Shown here: positions 57,306-64,000 of the stretch, piece by piece
Numbering within the stretch: the first letter of the stretch is position 1
Layout of the letters: every line of letters starts with the position of its first letter
Assembly: GCF_000817735.3 (NCBI RefSeq)
Contig: NZ_JTJC03000006.1
Location: forward strand, 11,783-75,782
DNA length: 64,000 nucleotides
Source: Scytonema millei VB511283
Lineage (GTDB): Bacteria; Cyanobacteriota; Cyanobacteriia; Cyanobacteriales; Chroococcidiopsidaceae
Reading direction: 5' to 3'
Translations under genes and position numbers: made by a program
Notes under the pieces: model-generated
What the model was told of the DNA's origin: nothing
Databases searched by the model: none
Seen by the model: only the letters and a program-made list of their open reading frames with translations

Positions 57306-57503
57306 ACTAGATACTAGAATTCCTGAGCGACAACACAAACTCATGTATATTTAAATTTCTTAACATTATGGCTTGCTGAGACTAGCAAGTCTGTCTTCTC
57401 AGTATCAATTTGCGCTCAATTCAGAGTAGAGACGCAATAACTTACGTATGCATCTCTACACAAATATCTGCTGCCTCTCTGACTGTCCTCTGTCTTCTAA
57501 TGC

Positions 57504-58046
57504 TCACTTAAGAGAAACATCTACATTTACAGGCAAGCGAAATGTGTTGGCAACTGGCGACCAGAAATTTGCATGAGCCACTAGATCTTCTAGTTCCTCT
57601 TTGCTGGCATCTCCTTCTAAATCCACTTTGACGCGGACATCGGTGAACCCCAACCGCTTTTCTGCTAAGTCACCAATTCCCCAGACACCCGTGATATTGA
57701 TGTCGCCTTCTAGTTCCAGTTCTAGCTTGGTAAGAGTAATTCCCCGCATGACTGCATTGGCATGAATACCTACAGATAGGCACGAACCCAGACAGGCTAA
57801 CATTGCTTCTGATGGATTTGGTGCTGTGTCTTGCCCTAGCAGGGTGGGAGGTTCGTCAATGACGTGTTCTGGAAGATCCCGAACGTAGGTTAAATTGCGA
57901 AATTGCCCTTCACAAACCGTCTTCACCTTCAAGGACTTGACAACATGAGGATTTGCCTTAGCAGTCGCCGCTAATTTCTCTAGCCCTTCTTTACTCACCG
58001 GACGCAGCGGCGCTTTTATCTCTGCCTTGACAGTAGTTTCAGTCAT
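57504..58046 (-). CDS. OsmC/Ohr-family protein
   Basis: 180 residues. The fold is recognisable from LLGQDTAPNPSEAMLACLGSCLSVGIHANA, whose two cysteines (in MLACLGSC) have the OsmC spacing used for peroxide reduction (core PSEAMLACLGSCLS). The C-terminal FRLPVNVDVSL is typical. It is probably a thiol peroxidase acting on organic hydroperoxides or a sulfur-metabolism partner. It lies upstream of the ACAD-like gene on the same strand, with two inverted repeats just before its start. Confidence 0.88.
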   Translation of the reverse strand: MTETTVKAEIKAPLRPVSKEGLEKLAATAKANPHVVKSLKVKTVCEGQFRNLTYVRDLPEHVIDEPPTLLGQDTAPNPSEAMLACLGSCLSVGIHANAVMRGITLTKLELELEGDINITGVWGIGDLAEKRLGFTDVRVKVDLEGDASKEELEDLVAHANFWSPVANTFRLPVNVDVSLK

Positions 58047-58057
58047 AGCCCTGACTC

Positions 58058-58079
58058 AATTAGAATGTTCTATCTAATT
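58058..58079. promoter_or_regulatory. Inverted repeat next to osmC start (candidate operator 1)
   Basis: AATTAGA-N8-TCTAATT lies 12 bp upstream of the osmC ATG, where it would overlap the leader or -10 region. Perfect 7-bp arms. The binding regulator is unknown. Confidence 0.5.
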
Positions 58080-58092
58080 CAACCAGACTTTG

Positions 58093-58122
58093 TTTGGTAA
58101 TGCAGTACACTAAGTTACCAAA
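58093..58122. promoter_or_regulatory. Inverted repeat upstream of osmC (candidate operator 2)
   Basis: TTTGGTAA-N14-TTACCAAA has perfect 8-bp arms, 47 bp upstream of the osmC ATG, in the -35/-10 zone. The GTTACCAAA half resembles operators of redox-sensing HxlR-type regulators; no such gene is adjacent. Confidence 0.5.
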
Positions 58123-58246
58123 TGTCAGCGGTCATTTGTCATTCGTCATTTGTCAGTAACTAGCGATCGGTCAACCGTCAACCGCCAACTGTCAACCAAT
58201 TACTGTAAAATCTTAGAGTTAAAAATGACCCAATCTTAAAGCTATT

Positions 58247-59014
58247 GTGACTTACTGCCTGGGCATCATTACCAAACACGGTTTAGTCATGGCGGCAGAT
58301 TCGCGCACGAATGCCGGGGTAGACTACGTATCTACATATCAAAAGCTATTTGATTTTTCCCAGTCAGGGGAACGGGTCATTCTGCTGTGTACGGCGGGGA
58401 ATCTTTCTGTGACACAAGGCGCGATCGCGCAAATGCATAGGGATATTAGAATCCCAGAAGAGGCGAACCTACACACTCTGCCGACACTCTACGATGTTGC
58501 CCGCTACATCGGGGCTAAAATCCGGCAAATTCAAGAACAAGACCGCGTATGGCTGAAGCAAGACGGTATTGATGTCCAATGTACTTTACTTTTGGGGGGA
58601 CAAATTCAGGGACAACCGCCAGAACTATACATGATTTACAGTCAAGGCAACTGCATTCATGCAACTTCAGAAACCCCATTTATGCAAGTTGGCGAAACTA
58701 AGTACGGAAAGCCCATTTTAGACCGCATACTGGATTTTAACACGACATTGGAGGCAGCAGCTAAATGCGCGTTGCTGTCGATTGACTCTACGATGAAGTC
58801 AAATATTTCCGTGGGACCGCCAATTAATCTGGTGGTGTACGAGAAAGACTCTTTCAAAGTCCAACACGATCTGCGGTTGCGGTTGGGCGCGCCGTATTTA
58901 ACCAAAATTCGCAAGCAGTGGGAAATTTCGTTGCGGGAAGCCTTTGAGCGAATGCCCGATATTGACTGGGAACGCGATGCGGGTGGAGATGGAGAAGATT
59001 TTCCCGATACTTAA
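58247..59014 (+). CDS. Anbu-type proteasome homologue
   Basis: 255 residues starting at GTG 58247, so the second residue Thr (MTYCLG) is exposed after Met removal as the N-terminal nucleophile. The proteasome-type residues Asp (AADSRTN, mature position 17) and Lys (TYQKLFD, about 32) are in place. Further family landmarks: VILLCTAGNLSVTQ, CTLLLGGQIQG and YGKPILDRILDF. Anbu forms open helical rings of unknown substrate. Its usual neighbours, the ATP-grasp and alpha-E genes, are 16 kb away at 40024-42563. Confidence 0.92.
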   Translation: MTYCLGIITKHGLVMAADSRTNAGVDYVSTYQKLFDFSQSGERVILLCTAGNLSVTQGAIAQMHRDIRIPEEANLHTLPTLYDVARYIGAKIRQIQEQDRVWLKQDGIDVQCTLLLGGQIQGQPPELYMIYSQGNCIHATSETPFMQVGETKYGKPILDRILDFNTTLEAAAKCALLSIDSTMKSNISVGPPINLVVYEKDSFKVQHDLRLRLGAPYLTKIRKQWEISLREAFERMPDIDWERDAGGDGEDFPDT

Positions 59015-59117
59015 ATCGGTATTACGTTTACGGAATCAGGAGATACTATACTGTTGTTAATTTCTAGAGAATGAGTTGGCGATCGCAATTTAATCTACGT
59101 CACCAATTCCTCATATT

Positions 59118-59165
59118 TTCACAAACTATTCATCGAAAGTTTCTACTTCCTTCACAAACTATTCA
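59118..59165. repeat. 15-bp direct repeat upstream of the 44-aa gene
   Basis: TTCACAAACTATTCA occurs at 59118-59132 and 59151-59165, exactly 33 bp apart (about three helix turns), 51 bp before the ATG of the next gene. Such spacing suits binding of an activator dimer pair on one face of the helix. Confidence 0.55.
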
Positions 59166-59215
59166 CCTTTTTGGTTTAACTTCAAAATTAATCAACAACA
59201 GAGGAGATTTACGCC

Positions 59216-59350
59216 ATGACTTCCTACATTCCTTTTGAAAATGCCCTGCAATTCCTTGCTGCTGCTTATCTAGCTTCTGTTTTCGGAATTATGGCTATTT
59301 CTCAATTCTGCTTGGCAGTTATTGAAACTTCAGAACAATCAGTCAAGTAA
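59216..59350 (+). CDS. Single-helix membrane microprotein, 44 aa
   Basis: Too short for most gene finders but well supported: GAGGAG lies at 59201-59206, ten bases before ATG 59216. It encodes MTSYIPFENALQFLAAAYLA, then SVFGIMAISQFCLAVIETSE and QSVK. One long hydrophobic helix (about residues 10-36) follows a short polar N-terminus. This resembles small thylakoid or membrane-complex subunits, but I do not recognise it. It stands alone between Anbu and the Rieske-like gene with its own upstream direct repeats. Confidence 0.65.
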   Translation: MTSYIPFENALQFLAAAYLASVFGIMAISQFCLAVIETSEQSVK

Positions 59351-59388
59351 TTTGATAAATAGTATGTCTTGATACAGTATTTTTTGAA

Positions 59389-60042
59389 TTACCGTGCATA
59401 CTGCGATCGAGAGAAATTAGGCTCTACAATTGCTGGAAAGCTAGCATAGTTGCGCCGCACCCAATCCATACCCACCTCGTTATTGAGTTTAATATGTTGA
59501 GGTGTGTTGACATAGATTTTACTCAAGGTATATGCATCTTGCTCGGTGACGACTTCAACTAGTCGCAAAAGGTTTCGTTTAATTGCATGAGCAATCGGGT
59601 GATTTGCTTTCACGAACATCAGAACGTAGACGCGAGAGTGAGTTTCTGATTCGGGAAGGTAAAAATGGCACTCTTTTAAGCTCAACAGCGGACTCTCACC
59701 GTGTACCATGCCCATAAATGGAAAGAAGTTTTCTAAATGTGCTTCTAGTACTTGAGGCATTGCCAATAGTCCGGGGTTTTTGAGAAAATCTTGCAGATTT
59801 GGTTTTTTGCGTACTTGTGCAATGTAAGCATGGGAATGCAACCCATTGTCGATAAATTGTTTGAACGGACATGCGATCGCGCTACTACCATCAGACTTTT
59901 TTACACACCATCCTGCTGATAGCATTGCACCCATGTGCGGACAAGCATTCGGTAAGCAACTAATATTACCCGTACTATCTTGCCACAGCACGTAGTCTTT
60001 GCCGTAAAGCGACACCTTCATCGGCAGGTTAGGCTTAAGCAT
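59389..60042 (-). CDS. Degenerate Rieske-domain protein
   Basis: 217 residues. The N-terminal 95 residues resemble the Rieske domain of cyanobacterial ring-oxygenase-like proteins: VSLYGKDYVLWQDSTGNISC, NACPHMGAML (Cys-x-His intact) and AIACPFKQFIDNG. In the second ligand pair the His expected after CPF is Lys, so a normal 2Fe-2S Rieske cluster cannot form. The rest (HFYLPESETHSRVYVLMFVK) shows no complete catalytic oxygenase domain. The protein may be a decaying oxygenase or one turned to binding. A 22-bp palindrome lies 62 bp upstream of the ATG. Confidence 0.75.
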   Translation of the reverse strand: MLKPNLPMKVSLYGKDYVLWQDSTGNISCLPNACPHMGAMLSAGWCVKKSDGSSAIACPFKQFIDNGLHSHAYIAQVRKKPNLQDFLKNPGLLAMPQVLEAHLENFFPFMGMVHGESPLLSLKECHFYLPESETHSRVYVLMFVKANHPIAHAIKRNLLRLVEVVTEQDAYTLSKIYVNTPQHIKLNNEVGMDWVRRNYASFPAIVEPNFSRSQYAR

Positions 60043-60103
60043 AGAACGATGTGCTAACAGCCAAGGTGCGCCTTATAGCATGATAAAAATTGCCTCAAAA
60101 ATA

Positions 60104-60125
60104 ACTTACTAATTAATTAGTAAGT
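60104..60125. promoter_or_regulatory. Perfect 22-bp palindrome upstream of the Rieske-like gene
   Basis: ACTTACTAATT-AATTAGTAAGT is an uninterrupted perfect palindrome 62-83 bp before the ATG at 60042. Its length and symmetry fit a TetR- or MarR-type operator. A TetR gene lies at 61061. It has no T-run or GC stem, so it is not a terminator. Confidence 0.7.
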
Positions 60126-60160
60126 CTAAAAGAATGAGGAGGCGATCGTCAAGCAATTAG

Positions 60161-60346
60161 CTATTTTAATAACAGCTTGACAATTGGGAGAGCGGCATAA
60201 GCAGCACGAATATCTTCTGAATTACTATGATTATATGTATCTTGCCACGAAAATAAGAAACGAGAACCTATTGTTCTCAAGTTTGCTGGAATAGAAGCTG
60301 TGGGGATATCCCAAAACCAATGTCCGTCCAACATTCCTAATCCCAC
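60161..60346 (-). pseudogene. Short open frame, possible gene remnant
   Basis: 61 codons from GTG 60346 (MGLGMLDGHWFWDIPTASIP). The frame continues upstream for about 12 codons (GGYTRVILERL) to an in-frame TGA, with no start, so this could be the 3' end of a decayed gene. Composition looks protein-like (Trp, Phe, Tyr-rich, SRFLFSWQDTYNHS), but I recognise no family. It may be a remnant or a small unknown protein. Confidence 0.35.
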
Positions 60347-60429
60347 TAGACGCTCAAGAATGACTCGCGTGTAGCCACCATTTCAATGAAAATCAACTCT
60401 GACGGGTTCAAACCACCAACATAGGCTCA

Positions 60430-60466
60430 TATGATAAGTTAGGCTCAGCCAATACCTTATGATAAG
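60430..60466. promoter_or_regulatory. TATGATAAG direct repeat before the toxin-antitoxin operon
   Basis: TATGATAAG occurs at 60430-60438 and 60458-60466, 28 bp apart, and ends 20 bp before the antitoxin ATG. The second copy can double as a -10 region (TATGAT). Antitoxin autoregulation at such repeats is common; binding here is inference. Confidence 0.45.
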
Positions 60467-60486
60467 GGGAAACAAAAACAGTCAGC

Positions 60487-60753
60487 ATGAATATCACCTT
60501 AAAACCAGAGCAAGAAAAGACAGTCCAGACGTTGCTAGCATCAGGTAAATTTAAGAATGTTGATGAAGTCATTCAAGCAGCACTGCACTTGCTAGAAGAA
60601 GATAATCGTGAATATCAGCAGTGGGTGATTGAAACTCGCGCTAAGGTTGAGGAAGGAATCGCATCGCTCGAACGCGGGGAAGGAATCGATGGTGAAACAT
60701 TTGTCAACCAGTTGTTAGCAAAATTCAAGCAGGCAAGAGAAACTCAGCAATGA
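60487..60753 (+). CDS. parD: ParD-type antitoxin
   Basis: An 88-residue ribbon-helix-helix antitoxin. MNITLKPEQEKTVQTLLASG is the N-terminal DNA-binding strand and first helix; KFKNVDEVIQAALHLLEE completes the RHH. The acidic, helical C-terminal tail (IASLERGEGIDGETFVNQLL) wraps the toxin. It overlaps the toxin gene by four bases (ATGA), the standard ParDE arrangement with the antitoxin first. Expected to repress its own promoter at the upstream direct repeats. Confidence 0.92.
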   Translation: MNITLKPEQEKTVQTLLASGKFKNVDEVIQAALHLLEEDNREYQQWVIETRAKVEEGIASLERGEGIDGETFVNQLLAKFKQARETQQ

Positions 60754-61055
60754 GTCAGTATATTATCTCTCAACCTGCTGTTCGCGATTTGCAAGACATT
60801 ATTAGCTATTTTGCAGTAGAAAATGTAAATGCTGGTGAGCGTCTTCTACAGTCGTTCAATCAGAAATGTCAGCAACTTGTTAGTTTTCCTAATATGGGAC
60901 GACAGTATGAGAATTTACGTCTCGGCTTGCGAGGACTACCGTTAGATGGGTATATTATCCTCTATCAAGTTGGGAAAGATAGAATTGAAATTGTCAGAGT
61001 TGTGAGTGGTAAGCGCAATTTAAAATCTCTGTTTGCAAGTCCAGAAGAGGAATAG
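60750..61055 (+). CDS. parE: ParE/RelE-superfamily toxin
   Basis: A 101-residue toxin of the ParE/RelE fold. YIISQPAVRDLQDIISYFAV is the opening strand-helix pair, then FPNMGRQYENLRLGLRGLPL and YIILYQVGKDRIEIVRVVSG with the conserved C-terminal RVVSGKRNL. ParE toxins act on DNA gyrase; RelE relatives cleave mRNA. The RxLPLxxYxIxY pattern favours ParE. It is translationally coupled to parD and five bp ahead of a TetR gene. Confidence 0.92.
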   Translation: MSQYIISQPAVRDLQDIISYFAVENVNAGERLLQSFNQKCQQLVSFPNMGRQYENLRLGLRGLPLDGYIILYQVGKDRIEIVRVVSGKRNLKSLFASPEEE

Positions 61056-61060
61056 CAAAC

Positions 61061-61696
61061 ATGGCTCGATCGCCCTCTATGAAAAAACAGTTTCGAGATG
61101 CAGAAGCGACTCAAAAACAGATTCTTGATGCTGCTGAATTAGAGTTTGCGAAGCATGGGATTAAAGGCGCTCGAATGAGCGATATTGCCGATCGCGCTCA
61201 AATTACAACTGCAACAATTCACTACTATTTTGAAAATAAAGAAGGTTTATATAAAGCAGTTTTGCAACGTCCAGTAAATGAAGTTCAGGCGATGGTAAGT
61301 CAGCTCAAACTTGACGATTTATCACCTGAAGATGCACTCAAACAAATTATTCGAGTTGCGATCGCCTACGAAGCAAAAAATCCTCGTCGTCAGATGCTTT
61401 GGTTTCAAGAAGCCAGCCAAAATCAAGGTTTTTATTTTAAACAAAGTAACGTAGAAAGCTTACACGAACATTTAATTAAAGTCCTCAATCGCGGCATGGA
61501 AGCAGGCTGTTTTCGTTCCCTCGATCCAGTATTAACATTAACTCATATTTTAAGCGTTTGTATTTTTTACTTTACCGTACACGAAAATTGGAAACATTTA
61601 AATTCGGGGAGCGATCGCCTCAGTAAGGAAATGGTAGAAAAACATACTGAGGCAGCAATTAAATTTATTTTGGCAGCGGTAAAAAATTCTACTTAA
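61061..61696 (+). CDS. TetR/AcrR-family regulator downstream of parDE
   Basis: A 211-residue TetR protein. The helix-turn-helix is ILDAAELEFAKHGIKGARMS, then IADRAQITTATIHYYFENKE. The C-terminal domain (LWFQEASQNQGFYFKQSNVE) resembles the RutR/CecR-like TetR_C group. The gene begins five bp after parE, so it is in the same transcript, unusual for a ParDE pair. The perfect palindrome at 60104-60125, 0.9 kb upstream, is a candidate operator. Confidence 0.9.
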   Translation: MARSPSMKKQFRDAEATQKQILDAAELEFAKHGIKGARMSDIADRAQITTATIHYYFENKEGLYKAVLQRPVNEVQAMVSQLKLDDLSPEDALKQIIRVAIAYEAKNPRRQMLWFQEASQNQGFYFKQSNVESLHEHLIKVLNRGMEAGCFRSLDPVLTLTHILSVCIFYFTVHENWKHLNSGSDRLSKEMVEKHTEAAIKFILAAVKNST

Positions 61697-61698
61697 AA

Positions 61699-62146
61699 TC
61701 TAATTTTTTTGAATTGGATCTTCTTGAGGTGGATGTCTTCCAATCTGTCTATCTGCGGCTCGAATTCCAATGACTCTCTCTCTATTTAAAGCTAATGCTT
61801 CAACTGTTATTCGTCCAACTTGCGTCACTCCAATAATCAGTAATCCATCTGCAGACCAAATAAAATGTTGGCTCTAATTATCTTATCGAGGATTAAATAG
61901 AGGTACTTCTTCTGATGTTTCTGGCAATACTATTGTGACACGATTTGTTTTCCGACGATTGCAATGGAAGCAAGCCAGTGCCAAGTTCTCTAAATTATTG
62001 TTGCCACCCAGCGATAGAGGAATTATATGGTCTACCGTAAACTTCACGTACTGCCATTGCTCTGAAGCGTGGCAATATTCACAGAGGTATTTTGCTCGTT
62101 GTCGTACCTGTGCTTGAATTGATTCAGGAAACTTACGCCCAGCCAA
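61699..62146 (-). pseudogene. HNH endonuclease gene with two in-frame stops
   Basis: ATG 62146 opens a cyanobacterial HNH protein: QRAKYLCEYCHASEQWQYVK, FTVDHIIPLSLGGNNNLENL and ALACFHCNRRKTNR give both zinc CxxC pairs and the HNH. After EVPLFNPR the frame meets TAA (61883-61885) and, three codons on, TAG (61874-61876). It then continues in the same frame with SQHFIWSADGLLIIGVTQVG and LNRERVIGIRAADRQIGRHP, the normal C-terminus of this family. Reverting TAA to CAA and TAG to TGG gives the expected NPRQDNWSQHF. The 87-residue HNH core could still be made. Confidence 0.8.
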
Positions 62147-62187
62147 CTTTATTCACTCTGCTGACTTAAATACATATTGCGAACTAC

Positions 62188-62421
62188 TCAATTTACAAAA
62201 CTTAAGTAATCGTCAATTTCTTCATAAAAATCTAACTCTTGTTCTTCTTCTAAACTTATGTTTGCTTCTTGCTGTTTTACTAGCAGTTTTTCAATTCTTG
62301 TTTGAACGGTTGCTGATGCCCGAAAAATCGGAACCCCTTCTTCTAGCTCTATTCGCACAGCCCCTTCCCCTGGTAAACTTGTAGGAAAATCTTTTAGTTT
62401 AGGCAGCAACCAACTATTCAT
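62188..62421 (-). CDS. Small acidic protein paired with the HNH gene, 77 aa
   Basis: An acidic, helical protein (VRIELEEGVPIFRASATVQT, then IEKLLVKQQEANISLEEEQE and FYEEIDDYLSFVN). This type of small protein is frequently found immediately upstream of the HNH gene in cyanobacteria (recollection, not checked), so the two may form a module such as nuclease and inhibitor. Its start overlaps the VWA stop by four bases (ATGA), and the HNH start is 41 bp downstream. Function unknown. Confidence 0.75.
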   Translation of the reverse strand: MNSWLLPKLKDFPTSLPGEGAVRIELEEGVPIFRASATVQTRIEKLLVKQQEANISLEEEQELDFYEEIDDYLSFVN

Positions 62422-63671
62422 CCTTCTTGATCCTGCAAAATAGTTTTTGACACGATCCGTGTTTTCTTGCGATCGCTTTCCGATAATTCCTCTCCTGACT
62501 GCAAGCGCGTGGCGTTATCTTGTAAAACAGTAGCGGCACTGCGATCGCCCATTTGCAAGGCAGTTTTAGCCGCAGTTTGTAACATTGTCGCTGCACCTGC
62601 GCGATCGCCTTGTTGTAATTTCAGTTCGGCTAGCTGTGTTTGACGATATTTAGCTAATGCCAAAACATATTGCTGTACTTGCGGATTGTTGACAGGTTTA
62701 TAATCCCGTACCACGTTAATTTCTACCGGAATATTGTCAGAAAGTAAATTAGTTTGGTCAATCGATGGATCGTCGTAACAGATTTGAACGCTAGCAATAG
62801 TGTGCCTGCCTTCCGGTAACTGACTGATATACATATTTGCTAACACCACCCGTTCGGAGTCCTTCATCAAGTCTCCCAGGCGTACGGTGTAACGTCCGTA
62901 GGTATCTTGTTGTATGGGTAATTCAATTGCATCTGGCGCAACTTGGGCAATTGGCTTGAGTTCTGCAAGTCGCACTTTAGGAATGAACGATAACAGCAGG
63001 TAAGCGTTTGTCAATTCCACAGCTTGAATGCGATCGAATAACCGCCCAAACTCTTCTAGAATTTGTTCTGGATGTTGAATGTAAGATAAACCGCCACCGC
63101 CCGCATCGGCAATTTTTTCTAAAATATCTTGGTTCCAATAATCGCCAAAGCCTAGAGTGTTGAGGGTTAAGTTGTAGCTAGCTGCCAGTTGTGCCAATTT
63201 CAGACAGCGATCGTTGTCGCCGTGTTCGTTTTCTCCATCCGTCAGTAAAAACGCCTGGGAAATGGCTTCTTTTTTGCCTTTTCCTAGTTCCTCAATCCCT
63301 AATTTCAGCCCTTCATCGATCGCCGTGCCACCTTCAGCATATAAGCGGTCGATTTGCCGTTTAATGTAGTCAGGATTGTTAACCGTTTGGTTGGGAACGA
63401 TTACCTTGGCACGGTGATCGAACACGACAATCGAGAGGCGATCGTCTGGCTGGAGGCGATCGACTAGTGTTTGTGCTGCTTGTTTCACCGTTTCAATCGG
63501 TTGTCCCTTCATCGAACCACTTTGGTCGAGTATTAAACAAAGATTAAGCGGAACTTGCCGCTGCGAATTATTTGCGAGCGCAGAAATTGACACCGCCAAC
63601 TGTCGCTGACTTGTAGCTTGATGTGCGTCTAAATTGACATCGTTCAGGGTAGGCTGCAAGCTAACCTTCAT
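62418..63671 (-). CDS. VWA-domain protein
   Basis: A 417-residue protein with a von Willebrand A domain carrying an intact MIDAS: DQSGSMKGQ (DxSxS) near residue 50, the Thr in GGTAIDEG and the Asp in LTDGENEHGD. The N-terminus is a beta-rich part. The region after residue 230 forms a second beta domain, and the C-terminus (about 330-400) is helical with ALAKYRQTQLAELKLQQGDR. No signal peptide, so it is cytosolic. Probably a metal-dependent protein-binding scaffold. Coupled by a four-base overlap to the acidic small gene. Confidence 0.9.
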   Translation of the reverse strand: MKVSLQPTLNDVNLDAHQATSQRQLAVSISALANNSQRQVPLNLCLILDQSGSMKGQPIETVKQAAQTLVDRLQPDDRLSIVVFDHRAKVIVPNQTVNNPDYIKRQIDRLYAEGGTAIDEGLKLGIEELGKGKKEAISQAFLLTDGENEHGDNDRCLKLAQLAASYNLTLNTLGFGDYWNQDILEKIADAGGGGLSYIQHPEQILEEFGRLFDRIQAVELTNAYLLLSFIPKVRLAELKPIAQVAPDAIELPIQQDTYGRYTVRLGDLMKDSERVVLANMYISQLPEGRHTIASVQICYDDPSIDQTNLLSDNIPVEINVVRDYKPVNNPQVQQYVLALAKYRQTQLAELKLQQGDRAGAATMLQTAAKTALQMGDRSAATVLQDNATRLQSGEELSESDRKKTRIVSKTILQDQEG

Positions 63672-63933
63672 ACCATTCGTCCTATCTAACCAGATGTGAT
63701 ATCAACTGCTCCACAGCCCCATACTGTTGCTACGGAAAAGTTATGTTAAGTCCATCTCTATTGTCAATTACAGAATATCCTATGTGCTTCTATCTCGGAT
63801 GCGATCGCCACCTCAAATCCATACCTTAAATTTCCGGGTGAGGAATCCGTACCCCTTTTCAACTCATCCTCAAGCTAGGATTACACTATCAGATAATGTC
63901 ATTATCGCATTATTGTAACCGTCTGGATTTGCT

Positions 63934-64000
63934 ATGGTTTCACCGATTAAAGCCGTTCAAGCCCCCTACTATGGCGATAACTTCTACCGCACGCCACCGC
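63934..64000 (+). CDS. Start of a ClpP-family (ClpR/ClpP-like) gene, cut by the window end
   Basis: Only 22 codons are visible: MVSPIKAVQAPYYGDNFYRT, then PP. This N-terminus matches what I recall of cyanobacterial ClpR/ClpP3 proteins, which begin IQAVQAPYYGD...YRTPPPDLPSLLL. ClpR is the inactive partner subunit of the ClpP3/R protease core. Divergent from the VWA gene. The identification depends on a short segment. Confidence 0.6.
   Translation, partial: MVSPIKAVQAPYYGDNFYRTPP

Overview
The window is chromosomal DNA of a cyanobacterium. This rests on Ycf3 (photosystem I assembly), two high-light-inducible (Hli) proteins, ferredoxin-type NarB and NirA, a cyanobacterial NrtABCD transporter, NtcA-type promoters, very frequent HIP1 octamers (GCGATCGC), and abundant heptameric short tandem repeats (STRRs). 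The repeats suggest a large-genome lineage such as Chroococcidiopsis relatives or heterocyst-formers. That placement is inference; no rRNA is present.

Layout. (1) 1-3620: nested, decaying mobile DNA. A tRNA-Ala(CGC) borders a broken tyrosine integrase. The integrase is interrupted by one end of a TGT-ended transposon carrying five 21-bp repeats, a dead serine recombinase and a dead DDE transposase. An IS200/IS605 element sits in the last codons of that transposase. (2) 3692-8766: HAD hydrolase, methyltransferase, then a ROK repressor divergent from a HAD phosphatase and an MFS carrier, with a clear operator between them. (3) 9160-15652: RtcB, glutathionyl-hydroquinone reductase-like protein, PutP, GatC, Ycf3 and a TSUP permease. 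(4) 16117-28632: nitrate assimilation, nirA-nrtA-nrtB-nrtC-nrtD closed by a hairpin terminator, then nrtP, then narB with its own promoter. NtcA boxes with correctly spaced -10 elements lie upstream of nirA and narB. Having both an ABC-type and an MFS-type nitrate carrier in one cluster is notable. (5) 29017-39758: HEAT-repeat protein, exported nucleosidase-like protein, phosphoglucomutase, a duplicated gamma-carbonic-anhydrase-like protein in tandem with a copper amine oxidase, an Hli protein and a DUF1636 protein. (6) 40024-50790: ATP-grasp/alpha-E pair, metallophosphoesterase, a type II restriction-modification pair, sugar-kinase-like and DOMON-like genes, Nudix, ferredoxin-MBL hydrolase and alanine dehydrogenase. 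(7) 51176-58046: a second Hli gene, TetR, then an NtcA-promoted ABC importer of the nitrate/sulfonate type, an acyl-CoA-dehydrogenase-fold flavoprotein lacking the usual catalytic Glu, and OsmC. (8) 58247-64000: Anbu proteasome homologue, a 44-residue membrane protein, a degenerate Rieske protein with a perfect 22-bp palindrome upstream, a ParDE-type toxin-antitoxin pair with TetR, an HNH gene with two stop codons, a VWA protein, and the first codons of a ClpP/ClpR gene.

Two themes run through the window. Nitrogen control (NtcA) connects the nitrate cluster with the ABC importer 25 kb away. Heptameric STRRs fill most intergenic gaps and have entered coding sequence at gene ends and inside nirA. 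I see no CRISPR array, rRNA or obvious phage. The candidates I rate highest for novelty are the split-site gamma-CA/amine-oxidase pair, the NtcA-driven importer with its extra N-terminal domain, the defined transposon end, and the STRR insertions in genes.
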